This document shows positions 8,041 to 17,068 of a DNA stretch of 64,000 nucleotides, piece after piece. The stretch lies in the NCBI RefSeq assembly GCF_000426245.1, contig NZ_AUEZ01000039.1, positions 19,080 through 83,079 on the forward strand, in the 5' to 3' direction. A program made the position numbers and the translations under genes. The notes beneath the pieces were generated by a model that had not been told where the DNA came from, did not search any database, and saw only the letters and a program-made list of their open reading frames with translations. The DNA is from Bradyrhizobium sp. Ai1a-2 (GTDB lineage Bacteria; Pseudomonadota; Alphaproteobacteria; Rhizobiales; Xanthobacteraceae). Position 1 is the first letter of the stretch; the number at the start of each line of letters is the position of its first letter.

Positions 8041-8814
8041 TCAGCTCTCCGGCCAATACTCATGTGCTGCGAGGCCTTCAAGCGCGAGGCCGTGGCTCAG
8101 ATGCTTCAGCATCATCTCCTTGAGCTCCTGCACCATCACCACTCTCGCATAGCGAAGCGTGAGAGGCGGCTGCTTGAGAAGTTGCCGCGCAAGCTGCCTG
8201 GCGCGCGGCAGCAGTTCGGTTGCGGCGAGGACTTCGTTGACGACGCCGAGCTTGAGTGCCTCCTGCGCCGACAAACGCTGGCCTGTCAAAAGGAAATAGC
8301 GGCCGCGATTTATCCCGAGCAGATGCGGCCAGATGACGTGAACTCCGTCTCCAGGAACAAGCCCGTTCGGAACATGTGGAGCATCTTGAAAGACCGCGGT
8401 GTCGGACGCGAGCACGATGTCACTCAGCACCGCGATCTCGGCGTGGATGTTGACGGGGCCGTTCACGGCCGCAATGACCGGGACTTCAATATCGAGAAGG
8501 TCCATCAGAAGACGCTTCGCATCGCGATAGATGTGGTGCCAGGTGGTCGGTTCGATTTCGCTCCTGGGAAGTCGCTTGCCAAGCGTGGACGAGTCGATCT
8601 CTTCGATGAAGGCATCGCCGGTGCCGGTCATGATGACGATCTTGTTCTCCTTGTCCCTTTCGATGTCATGGAAGGCCGCCCCGAGCTGACTATGCGGACC
8701 GCTGCCCCACACCAGGGTCTTTCCATTCGTATGGAAGGTGATCTCCAAAACTCCGTCGCTACGCTCCATCCGGATATTGGAATATTTGCTCTTATAATCT
8801 TCGAACTGGGTCAT
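8041..8814 (-). CDS. Enoyl-CoA hydratase/isomerase family protein
   Basis: A crotonase-fold protein of 257 residues from ATG 8814, which has GGAG about nine bases upstream (a GTG at 8832 is less well placed). The oxyanion-hole region is seen at VWGSGPHSQLGAAF and at IAAVNGPVNIHAEIAVLSD. In the second segment, the positions where classical hydratases carry the two catalytic glutamates are not clearly conserved. A hydratase, isomerase or decyclising hydrolase is possible, so no specific substrate is assigned. It is downstream of the LysR gene in the same direction, about 320 bases away. Confidence 0.8.
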   Translation of the reverse strand: MTQFEDYKSKYSNIRMERSDGVLEITFHTNGKTLVWGSGPHSQLGAAFHDIERDKENKIVIMTGTGDAFIEEIDSSTLGKRLPRSEIEPTTWHHIYRDAKRLLMDLLDIEVPVIAAVNGPVNIHAEIAVLSDIVLASDTAVFQDAPHVPNGLVPGDGVHVIWPHLLGINRGRYFLLTGQRLSAQEALKLGVVNEVLAATELLPRARQLARQLLKQPPLTLRYARVVMVQELKEMMLKHLSHGLALEGLAAHEYWPES

Positions 8815-9136
8815 GGTTGTCTCCTGCTGCACTTTTGCTGAGCCAGCCGAGCGGAAGGTACGTCCAGCTTGTCTGCTGTCTCGATGCTAGTCGGGTTTCG
8901 GCGATGCGGACAATCACGTGATTCCGCTATCCGAGCCTTCAAGTCCCGAGAGACTCCGTAAGAAGCCATTTGGACGTGCTGAAAGCCGACTTTCGAGGCT
9001 CTGCGGTGGTGGATTCCTCATTCCGGAATGCCATTCACAACTGAAAGGATCGCAGGGAAGCTAATCAATCACCGCTGCTGCTGCATCATAGCAAGGTAAG
9101 AGACTGAGGACCGAGCCGGCAAAAGAACAACGCCGA
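8815..9136. other. Gene-free gap between LysR and enoyl-CoA hydratase genes
   Basis: No convincing coding region or RNA gene is visible. A 12-base palindrome CATTCCGGAATG lies at 9019-9030. It could be an operator for the hydratase gene, but it has no counterpart elsewhere in the gap. Confidence 0.4.
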
Positions 9137-10045
9137 TCAATCGGGCGTCGCTTTGCGAACTGCCGCGCCGCGCACAAGATGATCGACGACGGCCCGCACT
9201 CGGGGTGACAGTGATTTGGTCTGCGGAAACAGTGCAAACACACCTTGGGCATCGCGCGCGTCGTCTTCCAAGACGATTTCCAGCCGGCCTTCAATGAGGA
9301 GCGGCTCCACCATATAGCGATGGATATAGATCAGCCCCGCATCGGCCAGCGCGGCATTGACGAGTGCTTCTCCATAATCCGCTATCAGGCGCGCTTCCGG
9401 AATAATTTCCCGAACGTCTCCATCGGGGCCTGGCAAGCGCCAGGCGTGCATGCGTCCATCCGATGTTGAGCGACACATGATGCACGTGTGTTCCCTGAGC
9501 GCCGCGGAATCTCCTGGGCGACCCGCGCGCGCCAGATAACCGGGCGAGGCACAGACAACGAACCGTGCGGTATCGATCCGGCGAGCGATCAGTCGACTGT
9601 CGGGAAGCTCGCCGATTCGGATCGCGAGGTCGTAACCCTCCTCGATCAGGTCGACACGGCGATCCGAAAAGCTTGCTTCGATGAAGAGCTCGGTGTGGCA
9701 AGCGAGCAAAGTCGTGAGCTCAGGCACGACAACCAGTCGTCCATATGCGAGCGGCAGGCTGATACGCAGGAGGCCGCGTGGCGCGGCCCCGGTCCGGGCC
9801 AGCATCTCGCGGGCATCTTCGAGCTCGGCCAATGCGTTCCGGCACCGGCCAAGGAATGCCTCGCCGTCAGCCGTGAGGCTCAAGCTGCGCGTCGTGCGGT
9901 TCATGAGCCGAACCCCAACCTCTGTCTCCAGACGCGAGACCGCCTTGCTTACTGCGGAGGCTGTCAGATTCAGCTTGGCTGCGGCCGCCGTGAAACTCTT
10001 CAGTTCGGCCGCATGCACGAACGCGGTGACTGCGGCGAAATCCAT
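9137..10045 (-). CDS. LysR-family transcriptional regulator
   Basis: A 302-residue LysR regulator. Residues 1-60 form the winged helix-turn-helix, with FTAAAAKLNLTASAVSKAVSRLE as the recognition region, followed by VRLMNRTTRSLSLTADGE. The remaining residues form the periplasmic-binding-protein-like effector domain of the AaeR/DmlR type. It starts at ATG 10045. It is codirectional with the enoyl-CoA hydratase gene downstream, which is a candidate target. No divergent target lies upstream, where about 700 bases hold little coding sequence. The effector is unknown. Confidence 0.93.
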   Translation of the reverse strand: MDFAAVTAFVHAAELKSFTAAAAKLNLTASAVSKAVSRLETEVGVRLMNRTTRSLSLTADGEAFLGRCRNALAELEDAREMLARTGAAPRGLLRISLPLAYGRLVVVPELTTLLACHTELFIEASFSDRRVDLIEEGYDLAIRIGELPDSRLIARRIDTARFVVCASPGYLARAGRPGDSAALREHTCIMCRSTSDGRMHAWRLPGPDGDVREIIPEARLIADYGEALVNAALADAGLIYIHRYMVEPLLIEGRLEIVLEDDARDAQGVFALFPQTKSLSPRVRAVVDHLVRGAAVRKATPD

Positions 10046-10752
10046 GTCGACCTCGATTTGGAGCCCTGGTCATAAGTTAGGCGGCTGACCGGGCTTTACC
10101 AACCGCGCGTCGCGGCGCTGCCGACCAGCGCGCCGAGAGAGCGCGAAATTTCCTGTGGCCCTTCGGCACCGTTAGTCCCCGATCACAATTTACATTCTTT
10201 GTGACCACCATAACGACACAAAGAGGTTGTGGCCTACCTCAGCGTGCGACGGCTTGATGGGTGGTAGTGTGGACTACACTGTAACCTTTTTCGAGGTCAT
10301 TGCGGGTTGGCTCGCCTTCAATGGGCTTGTTGCCATTGTACTGACCTATTGCGCTCCGGGTGAGCGCCTTTGGCGCCGTCATCGATCAGAACCTGTCGAC
10401 CGCGGTCGTAGCCGCCACCATTCGGAAGGGGAAACGACAATTTTGATCGTGTTCAAGCCTACGTAACACTCGCTTGGTCTCGCGCGACGCGCGTTGTGGC
10501 GCAGACGCATCAACAGTGCCGGAAACGTTTCCCCGCGGTCGAATCTTTTTGACTGATCGGGCGTGAGATCATCCACTAGAGGCATGTTTGATGCAGCAAT
10601 TTCATGTCTGATTATATTGAGCGTTGGTATTCTCATAGCCCACGCGATCGACGCACTTCGACCCTAGCGGTCCAGTGTCGTCCAGATATTTATCTGCGCC
10701 GGAAATCAACATAGAAGCGCCATCGCCGGGATAATTGGGGTATGCTCCGCAC
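10046..10752. other. Long, poorly coding intergenic region
   Basis: About 700 bases separate the LysR and cyclase genes. The only plausible gene is a short membrane-type frame at 10257-10466. Base composition is lower in GC than the flanks. No tRNA, hairpin terminator or repeat of the families found elsewhere is evident. Confidence 0.4.
10257..10466 (+). CDS. Possible small membrane protein
   Basis: A 69-residue frame from ATG 10257. It contains one convincing hydrophobic helix, EVIAGWLAFNGLVAIVLTY, followed by a basic segment (GERLWRRHRSE), as in single-pass inner-membrane proteins. No ribosome site is obvious, and the C-terminal third looks less protein-like. I do not recognise a family, and it may be a chance frame. 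Confidence 0.3.
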   Translation: MGGSVDYTVTFFEVIAGWLAFNGLVAIVLTYCAPGERLWRRHRSEPVDRGRSRHHSEGETTILIVFKPT

Positions 10753-12165
10753 ATGCAGGATAGCGACACCCTCTTGGACGCCTTGCGCCGCTCTGCCGAC
10801 CCTGTCGTGGTCGATGCCGTCGATAATCTTGTCCAGAATGGCCGTGGCGAGGAACTGGCCCGGGTCAATGCCGTAGCCTTCGCCGCCGCCACGGGGCTGG
10901 ACGAGGCAAAGGTCATTGCTGCCCTTCTGCACGCGTCGCGGCTGGGCCTGTTCGAGATGTCCTGGAACATTCTATGTCCGAGTTGCGGCGGCATCCTCGG
11001 CGCCAACGCGACGCTGCGAAGCGTGCAGAGAGAGGATTACCATTGCGCTTTCTGCGGGGTGGCGAGCGAGCCGGTGCTGGACGAAACGGTGGAGGTCAGC
11101 TTCACCGTCAGCCCCCGGGTTCGCCGCATCGCCGCCCACTCTCCAAACGAACTCGGCTTCTGGGACTATCACCGGCAAGTCTTTTTCGGGACGGGGGTTG
11201 TCTTCCCCGAGCCGGACGTGTTCGCCGAGCTCGCTCGTAAGGCTCTGTTGGAGACGATCGAGCTGCAGGCCGGCGACCGGATGATCCTATCTCTGCAACT
11301 GCCGACGCAGCCCGTGATCGTCTTCGACCCGGTGACCCATAGTGCCCATTTGATCGAGACCTCAGGCGAGCCGACGGCGGACCGCCGCGAGCTCTCGATG
11401 ATCTTCATGAACCCGCCTACCGGCCTCAGCCGCGTGACCCTGTCTCCGGGGCCATTGCGTCTTCTGCTGGACAACCGGACGCAGCGCCGGGTCCTGGTCG
11501 GCGTCTATGTCACGGGCCCGGAGCTGGAACGGCTGATCGGCGGTCGCCGCCCGTTCCTAACCGCCAAGCGACTGCTGACGAACCAGACATTCCGCGACCT
11601 CTATCGGACGGAGACCCTTGACGTCGAGCAGCGGCTCAAGATCATGAGCCTGACCTTCCTGTTCACCGACCTGAAGGGGTCGACCGACTTGTACGATCGG
11701 GTCGGCGACCTCGTCGCCTATGATCTGGTGCGCTCACACTTCCAGATCCTGAACGAAATCGTGGCGTCTGAATCCGGCGCCGTGGTCAAGACCATCGGTG
11801 ATGCCGTCATGGCGACCTTCCCGGTGCCGCACCGCGCCGTCTCCGCCGCCCTGAGAATGCGCGATTCGATGCGGCAGCTGAATGTCCGGCGGGGAGCGGA
11901 GGAACTGATCCTGAAGATCGGGATCCACGAGGGGCCATGCCTGGCGGTGAACCTGAACGACCGGCAGGATTATTTCGGCCAGACGGTGAACATCGCGTCG
12001 CGGGTGCAGGCCTTGGCCACCGGCGACAGCATCTTCGCCACCCAGGCGGTCGTACAAGATCCGGAATCGGCCCGACTCATTTCGTCGCGCGGGGTGGATG
12101 CCCAACCTCAGATGATCGCGCTCCGCGGTGTCGGCGAGCGCATGCCCATCTTCGCGATAAGTTGA
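10753..12165 (+). CDS. Adenylate/guanylate cyclase with N-terminal zinc-ribbon region
   Basis: This 470-residue soluble protein has two parts. Residues 1-290 hold a helical start and a probable zinc ribbon (CPSC at 75-78, Cys98 and Cys101), then an unassigned beta-rich domain resembling DUF5939. Residues 298-470 are a class III cyclase domain. FTDLKGST carries metal-binding Asp306, TIGDAVMATF carries Asp350, and FGQTVNIASRVQ is the adenine/transition-state region. It starts at ATG 10753, since the in-frame TTG 18 bases upstream lacks support. The product is probably cAMP. The sensor role of the N-terminal half is inference. Confidence 0.86.
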   Translation: MQDSDTLLDALRRSADPVVVDAVDNLVQNGRGEELARVNAVAFAAATGLDEAKVIAALLHASRLGLFEMSWNILCPSCGGILGANATLRSVQREDYHCAFCGVASEPVLDETVEVSFTVSPRVRRIAAHSPNELGFWDYHRQVFFGTGVVFPEPDVFAELARKALLETIELQAGDRMILSLQLPTQPVIVFDPVTHSAHLIETSGEPTADRRELSMIFMNPPTGLSRVTLSPGPLRLLLDNRTQRRVLVGVYVTGPELERLIGGRRPFLTAKRLLTNQTFRDLYRTETLDVEQRLKIMSLTFLFTDLKGSTDLYDRVGDLVAYDLVRSHFQILNEIVASESGAVVKTIGDAVMATFPVPHRAVSAALRMRDSMRQLNVRRGAEELILKIGIHEGPCLAVNLNDRQDYFGQTVNIASRVQALATGDSIFATQAVVQDPESARLISSRGVDAQPQMIALRGVGERMPIFAIS

Positions 12166-12209
12166 CCAGAGCGCGATGAGATCAGGTTGAATTGCATCCT
12201 CGCTGGAGG

Positions 12210-12340
12210 CTGCGCTCCCTCCCCCGCTTGCGGGGGAGGGCTGGGGTGGGGGTGTCTCCGCGAGTCGTGCTGTTCTTTTGCGTGGAGAGAGCCCTCACCC
12301 GGCGCTTGCGCGCCGACCTCTCCCGCAAGCGGGAGAGGTG
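12210..12340. repeat. Palindromic repeat, CTCCCCCGC/GCGGGGGAG family
   Basis: It contains CTCCCTCCCCCGCTTGCGGG and, further on, CTCTCCCGCAAGCGGGAGAG, both internally palindromic. Related units lie at 37725-37757 and, inside the DNA ligase gene, at 59627-59772. It sits between the convergent cyclase and small secreted protein genes. Confidence 0.82.
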
Positions 12341-12417
12341 AACGCGTGGACGGGCCGATTCAACGAAAACGCATCACGCTCCAGCCGGGCTGACCGCGAG
12401 CGGACGGGCTTCACAGA

Positions 12418-12744
12418 CTAAAAGCCTGCCGGTTTGCCTTTCTGGTTTGGCGAAATACAATTCTGGCAGATATTCAGTTTGCGCTTGAGCTGATCGTCAT
12501 CAGCTTGCTGGCGCGCTGCTTCTTCCTCCCAGTTCGTGGATTTTGACGCCGAACCCTGCTCCGTCTCGGCCTTGGACCGCTTGCGGGTCGTCCGTTGTTG
12601 CGGAAGAGAAGGGATGGCTTCCGCTGGAGGCTGATAGAAGCCGTCTACATCGGTAGGCCCCAACGAGCCCTGCTGGGCATGACAGCGGTCGCCAGATTGG
12701 CAGAATACTGCAGCGAACAGTAGGCCAGCATAGATGAGCTTCAT
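12418..12744 (-). CDS. Small secreted hypothetical protein
   Basis: A 108-residue product with a clear signal peptide (MKLIYAGLLFAAVFCQSG, likely cut after CHA). A low-complexity polar stretch rich in Gln, Lys and Glu follows, then a C-terminal CQNC pair. It starts at ATG 12744, with GAGGAG well placed. I recognise no domain. The CxxC could form a disulfide or bind a metal or heme-like group in the periplasm, but there is no CxxCH. Confidence 0.65.
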   Translation of the reverse strand: MKLIYAGLLFAAVFCQSGDRCHAQQGSLGPTDVDGFYQPPAEAIPSLPQQRTTRKRSKAETEQGSASKSTNWEEEAARQQADDDQLKRKLNICQNCISPNQKGKPAGF

Positions 12745-13064
12745 GGACTCCTCTCCGGCACAATAAGAACCACCGAGCTGTGGCGACAGCGATGCTCTTA
12801 TAGCAGCAGTCTCTCAAGCCCCGTGGATGCGTGCGATTGACCTACGCTTTCTCGTCGGTCACCGAGCATCTATCTGCAAAAGAAGTCAATTTTGAAGCTA
12901 CGGAAATACCGTCGTTGCTTGACGCCTTTATGAAGCTTTCAATCAGCGCGGTCTGAGCGTTTGGTGGTTCACAAAACTGCGCCGCCGGGCTTGAAATACA
13001 GTGTCCCGGCGGCGTCTGTCTCAACTGGTGCCCGATCCGCCCGCTGCCGATGCGGGGTGGCCGC
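12745..13064. other. Gap with only a terminator-like hairpin
   Basis: No supported gene. A frame on the minus strand at 12842-13087 has no ribosome site or recognisable domain and overlaps the SDR stop. The clear structure is the GC-rich hairpin at 12980-13014. Confidence 0.4.
12980..13014 (-). terminator. Likely terminator of the SDR gene
   Basis: A perfect ten-base stem, CGCCGCCGGG with CCCGGCGGCG, closes a 15-base loop. On the minus strand it is followed by CAGTTTTGTG. The T-run is short, so a Rho-independent terminator is likely but not certain. It lies about 50 bases past the SDR stop. Confidence 0.6.
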
Positions 13065-13805
13065 TCACGCGTTGGCGCCGCCGTCAATGGTAAATTCCGC
13101 CCCGTTGATCGAGCGCGCCTCTGGCCCGGCCACGAATGCGACCAGCGCTGCGACGTCGTCCGCCTTGCCGTAGCGGGGGATCGCCATCCGCGCCCGCTGG
13201 GCGGCCGCCTGTTCGCCTTCCGCGGGGTTCATGTCGGTGTCGGTCGAGCCCGGATGCACGATGTTGACCGTGATGCCGCGGTCGCCGAGATCGCGTGCCA
13301 GGCCTTTTGTCCAGGCAATCAGCGCGGATTTGCTCATCGAGTAGAGGCTTAGACCGGGACTGGGCACGCGGGTCGCGAGATTGCTGCCGATCGAGATGAT
13401 GCGGCCGCCTTCGCCCATGTGCGCTGCCGCCGCCTGCGATCCGACCACCACCGCCCGCACGTTGACCGCGAGCGTCGCATCGATGTCTTCAAGGCTCAGC
13501 TGGTCGATCGGTCCGCCCCTGGCGATGCCGGCATTGTTGATGAGGATATCGAGGCCGCCAAGCGCCCTCGCGGCTTGATCCACGGCGGCTTTGACCGCGG
13601 CGGCATCGGCGCTGTCGGCCTTGATCGCAAGTCCCCGCCGGCCCAATCGCTCGATCTCGGCGACCACCGCCTGCGCCTTGTCGGCCGAACGTTCATAGGT
13701 GATTGCAACGTTCGCGCCATCGGCGGCGAGCCGTCTTGCGATCGCAGCGCCAATCCCGCGGCTCGCGCCGGTTACCAACGCCCGCTTTCCCTGCAATGCG
13801 CTCAT
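13065..13805 (-). CDS. SDR-family oxidoreductase, FabG-like
   Basis: A 246-residue classical short-chain dehydrogenase. The cofactor motif TGASRGIG is near residue 15, NNAG lies in the middle, and the catalytic Ser and YSMSK tetrad follow (Tyr-x-x-x-Lys). The C-terminal GAEFTIDGGANA is typical of FabG-like SDRs. It starts at ATG 13805. The divergent TetR regulator starts 103 bases away, so this gene is the obvious target of that repressor. The substrate is unknown; TetR/SDR pairs like this often act on small carbonyl compounds. Confidence 0.92.
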   Translation of the reverse strand: MSALQGKRALVTGASRGIGAAIARRLAADGANVAITYERSADKAQAVVAEIERLGRRGLAIKADSADAAAVKAAVDQAARALGGLDILINNAGIARGGPIDQLSLEDIDATLAVNVRAVVVGSQAAAAHMGEGGRIISIGSNLATRVPSPGLSLYSMSKSALIAWTKGLARDLGDRGITVNIVHPGSTDTDMNPAEGEQAAAQRARMAIPRYGKADDVAALVAFVAGPEARSINGAEFTIDGGANA

Positions 13806-13831
13806 GTTCCATCTCCATTTGTGTGTCGATT

Positions 13832-13899
13832 GATACAGAAATAGCGCCCGTTGCGTCGGGCCGTCAAGCGCATTAATTTAGTGAACGACACAGAAATAG
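13832..13899. promoter_or_regulatory. Candidate TetR operators (two direct half-sites)
   Basis: GATACAGAAATAG at 13832-13844 and GACACAGAAATAG at 13887-13899 repeat in the same direction, 55 bases apart. The first is preceded by TGTGTCGATT, giving an imperfect TGTGTC-N4-GATACA dyad. They lie between the divergent SDR and TetR starts, which is where an autoregulatory repressor should bind. Confidence 0.5.
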
Positions 13900-13908
13900 G
13901 GTGGACGA

Positions 13909-14520
13909 ATGGTCGAGCGAGGTCGCCCCAGGGGCTTCGACAAGGATGCGGCGCTCGCGCGCGCCATGGAGGTGTTTTGGGTGAAGGGCTATGACGGGGC
14001 CTCGATGACCGATCTCACGACGGCGATGGGGATCGCTTCGCCAAGCCTCTATGCGGCCTTCGGCTGCAAGGAAGAACTGTTCCGGCAAGCGCTGCAATTG
14101 TATCGCGCGATCCAGGGGCCCGAGATCTGGGGTGGCATCGCGCGCGCGCCTACCGCCTATGAGGCGGTGGAAAGCTATCTCATGCAGACGGCGAGGGCGT
14201 TCACGCGCCGGAACCGGCCGCCGGGTTGCCTGGTGGTGCTGTCGGCGCTGCACGAGACCGAGCAGTCCGAATCGGTGCGGCGCGAACTGATCGCGATGCG
14301 CGCGAAGAATGTCGAGGATCTGCGGCTGCGGCTCCAGGAGGGCGTGGTATCCGGCGAGATATCAGCAGAGGCCGATCTCGCGGCGATCGCGCGATACTAC
14401 GTCACCGTGCAACAGGGCATGTCGATCCAGGCACGCGACGGCGCGACACGGCGGGAGCTGGAACGCGTTGCGCACGCGGCGCTCGCGGCATGGAAGCCTT
14501 TGACCAGCGCGCCCGGCTGA
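13909..14520 (+). CDS. TetR/AcrR-family transcriptional regulator
   Basis: A 203-residue TetR regulator. The N-terminal helix-turn-helix reads GRPRGFDKDAALARAMEVF, then GYDGASMTDLTTAMGIASPS and LYAAFGCKEELF, which is the standard DNA-binding end. The ligand domain resembles the C-terminal domain found in many FabG-linked TetR proteins (RPPGCLVVLSALHETE). It starts at ATG 13909. It is divergent from the SDR gene and probably represses both that gene and itself. The inducer is unknown. Confidence 0.93.
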   Translation: MVERGRPRGFDKDAALARAMEVFWVKGYDGASMTDLTTAMGIASPSLYAAFGCKEELFRQALQLYRAIQGPEIWGGIARAPTAYEAVESYLMQTARAFTRRNRPPGCLVVLSALHETEQSESVRRELIAMRAKNVEDLRLRLQEGVVSGEISAEADLAAIARYYVTVQQGMSIQARDGATRRELERVAHAALAAWKPLTSAPG

Positions 14521-14560
14521 GCCTTAGGGCAGATCGTCGCCGCCGGTTGCCGCAGCCAGG

Positions 14561-15064
14561 TCAACCGTGTCCGGATTGCCGGAAGTGCTGCAGCATGTCC
14601 ATGAGGGCTTCGCCGCTCGCGCTCAATTCCTCGAAGTGGATCCTGGATAGTTTACGCAGGCGGCGCTCGCCCTTTGCAGTCAACCGAACCAGGATGCGCC
14701 GCCTGTCGTCGGGATCAGCAGCGCGAGCAATCAGGCCGAGCTTTGTCATCCGATCGATCAACTCGACTGCGGTGTGATGCCGGATCAGGAGAAGCTTCGC
14801 CAGGTCGCCGACCGAGACTGGCTTGTCATGTGAGAAGCCCTTGATCGACAGCAATGCCTGGTGCTGCTGCGGCGTCAGCTTCTCCTTGCGGGCGGCGGTC
14901 TCACTGAAGGCGAGGAATCTTCGCAGTTCGTACCGGAATCGGGCCAGCGCGTGGTAGTCGACGGTCCGAACCTCGTCCGCTGCCTTTGAGACCGGCCGCT
15001 TCACCAGCCGTCTGATCCTGGTTTGGGTGGTCACGGGATGTTCTCGATTGCGCTCAACGCTCAT
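14561..15064 (-). CDS. MarR-family transcriptional regulator
   Basis: A 167-residue winged-helix regulator of the MarR type. After a basic N-terminal tail of about 35 residues comes YELRRFLAFSETAA. The recognition region follows: VSVGDLAKLLLIRHHTAVEL, then the wing ADPDDRRRILVRLTAKGERR. It starts at ATG 15064 (a TTG lies just upstream). It is divergent from the ClC-type channel gene. The dyad at 15168-15180 is the likely operator. The ligand is unknown. Confidence 0.92.
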   Translation of the reverse strand: MSVERNREHPVTTQTRIRRLVKRPVSKAADEVRTVDYHALARFRYELRRFLAFSETAARKEKLTPQQHQALLSIKGFSHDKPVSVGDLAKLLLIRHHTAVELIDRMTKLGLIARAADPDDRRRILVRLTAKGERRLRKLSRIHFEELSASGEALMDMLQHFRQSGHG

Positions 15065-15167
15065 CAATCACAGATCGCATGGCGGTGAAAGGCCGGACTC
15101 GGCGTTCGAGCGCTCAAGCCTCGCTTTCGGCCTGTTGCGTTCGCGTCATGGCCACCCTTCAAAATAT

Positions 15168-15180
15168 ATCGTAGTACGAT
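15168..15180. promoter_or_regulatory. Candidate MarR operator
   Basis: ATCGTAGTACGAT is a perfect 13-base dyad around a central G. It lies in an AT-rich patch between the divergent MarR and ClC genes. MarR proteins bind dyads of this size, and the position suits repression of both genes. Confidence 0.6.
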
Positions 15181-15253
15181 CTATTTGCAGCGCGGTATAG
15201 GCGTTGCAGCACGAGACCGCGGCCGCGCCGCGGGCAAGAAGAGGGAATTTTGC

Positions 15254-17068
15254 ATGCATCATCTGCGTTCGGCCGGGTCGCGGCCGCGCCTGGGCGATTT
15301 CACCACCGACCCGCGTGTGCTGGTGCTCGTCGCCATGGCCGCGGTCGTCGGCGCGGGCGGTGTTGCCGGGGCCTGGGTGTTGCTGAATGCGATTGCGCTC
15401 GTCACCAACTTGGTCTGGTTCCAGACCATCAGCACCCATGCCAGTTCCCTCGCCGAGGTGAAGCCCGACTGGTGGATGGTCGCCGCTCCAGTCCTGGGCG
15501 GGGTGGTGATCGGGCTGATGGCCCGTTTCGGCTCGGAGAAGATTCGCGGCCACGGCATCCCCGAAGCGATCGAAGCGATCCTGATCGGCGAGAGCCGCAT
15601 GTCGCCGAAAGTGGCCGTCCTCAAGCCGCTCTCGTCGGCCGTTTCGATCGGGACGGGCGGCCCGTTCGGTGCGGAAGGACCGATCATCATGACGGGCGGC
15701 GCGATTGGCTCGCTGTTTGCCCAATGCTTCAGCCTCAGCGCGGCCGAGCGCAAGACCCTGCTTGTGGCCGGCGCGACCGCCGGCATGACCGCGATCTTCG
15801 GCACGCCGGTCGCGGCAGTGCTGCTGGCAGTCGAATTGCTGCTGTTCGAATGGAAGCCGCGCAGCCTCATCCCGGTCATCACCGCTTGCGCGGTCTCGAT
15901 CGCCTTGCGGCCGTACCTGCTCGGATCCGGGCCGCTATTCCCGTTGTCCGGGACGCTCGCGGTGTCGGGCTGGGGGCTTGTCGTCTGCGCCGGCGTCGGT
16001 ATCGTCGCCGGACTGCAATCGGGATTGCTGACCGGCCTTCTTTACAAATTCGAGGATTTCTTTGGTGCTCTACCCATCCACTGGATGTGGTGGCCGGCGC
16101 TTGGCGGACTGGCCGTCGGTCTCGGCGGCCTCATCGAGCCAAGGGCGCTTGCGGTCGGTTACGATGTGATCGGCGACCTGCTCGCAAGCCATGTCACTGC
16201 GAGGCAAGTCGCACTCATCCTCATCGTCAAGTCGATCATCTGGATCGTCGCGCTTGCGTCGGGCACCTCCGGCGGTGTGCTGGCGCCGCTTCTCATCTTT
16301 GGCGGTTGCCTCGGATGGCTCGAAGGGCAGTATCTGCCCGGCGATACCGGTGCCTGGGCACTCATCGGCATGGCGGCGATGATGGGCGGCACCATGCGCT
16401 CGCCATTGACCGCGGCGCTATTCGCCGTGGAATTGACCGGCGATTTTGCGCTTCTGGTGCCACTGTTGATCGCGACCGGAGCGGCCTATGCCGTGACCGT
16501 GCTGATGCTCAAGCGATCGATCCTGACCGAGAAGATTGCCCGGCGCGGCCAGCACATCGTGCGCGAATACGGCATCGATCCTTTCGAGCTGCTGCGCGTC
16601 GGTGAAGTCATGGTGCGCGAGGTCGAAACGCTTCCGGCCGACATGGGCATGGAAGAGGCGATCAACTTCTTCTCGACAGATGATCCGCGCCACAAGTCCT
16701 ATCCGATCCTGACCACGGATAGACGCGTCGTCGGCATGGTCAGCAGGGGTGATATCCTGCGATGGCGACTGGAAGAACCAACCAACAATGATACCCTCGG
16801 CGACCGCTTGTCGGACGATGCGCCGATCGTGGGATACGCGGATGAGCCCGTTTCCCGGCTGGCCGATCGCATGGCGACCGAAGGCGTTGGCCGCGTTCCG
16901 ATCGTCGAGTTCGGTACGATGCAGCTTGTCGGCCTTGTCTCCCGAAAAGACCTGCTGCACATCCGGCGAACGTCCCGGCTGGCCGAAGAGGCGCGCGTTG
17001 CCTATTTCGGGACGCGACGTCCGGCGCTTCCCAAGGCCGCGCAAATGGCGGCCGGCCAGCAAGGTTGA
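15254..17068 (+). CDS. ClC-family chloride channel/antiporter with CBS pair
   Basis: This 604-residue membrane protein has the ClC fold in the first 430 residues. GHGIPEAIEA, GTGGPFGAEGP and GTSGGVLAP correspond to the three anion-pathway motifs, and the Glu of GAEGP is at the gating position. Two CBS domains follow (about 455-510 and 530-590), which usually bind adenine nucleotides. It starts at ATG 15254, with GAGGGA nearby; the frame is also open upstream from a TTG. It is divergent from MarR with a dyad between. Whether it is a channel or a proton/chloride antiporter is not decided here. Confidence 0.92.
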   Translation: MHHLRSAGSRPRLGDFTTDPRVLVLVAMAAVVGAGGVAGAWVLLNAIALVTNLVWFQTISTHASSLAEVKPDWWMVAAPVLGGVVIGLMARFGSEKIRGHGIPEAIEAILIGESRMSPKVAVLKPLSSAVSIGTGGPFGAEGPIIMTGGAIGSLFAQCFSLSAAERKTLLVAGATAGMTAIFGTPVAAVLLAVELLLFEWKPRSLIPVITACAVSIALRPYLLGSGPLFPLSGTLAVSGWGLVVCAGVGIVAGLQSGLLTGLLYKFEDFFGALPIHWMWWPALGGLAVGLGGLIEPRALAVGYDVIGDLLASHVTARQVALILIVKSIIWIVALASGTSGGVLAPLLIFGGCLGWLEGQYLPGDTGAWALIGMAAMMGGTMRSPLTAALFAVELTGDFALLVPLLIATGAAYAVTVLMLKRSILTEKIARRGQHIVREYGIDPFELLRVGEVMVREVETLPADMGMEEAINFFSTDDPRHKSYPILTTDRRVVGMVSRGDILRWRLEEPTNNDTLGDRLSDDAPIVGYADEPVSRLADRMATEGVGRVPIVEFGTMQLVGLVSRKDLLHIRRTSRLAEEARVAYFGTRRPALPKAAQMAAGQQG

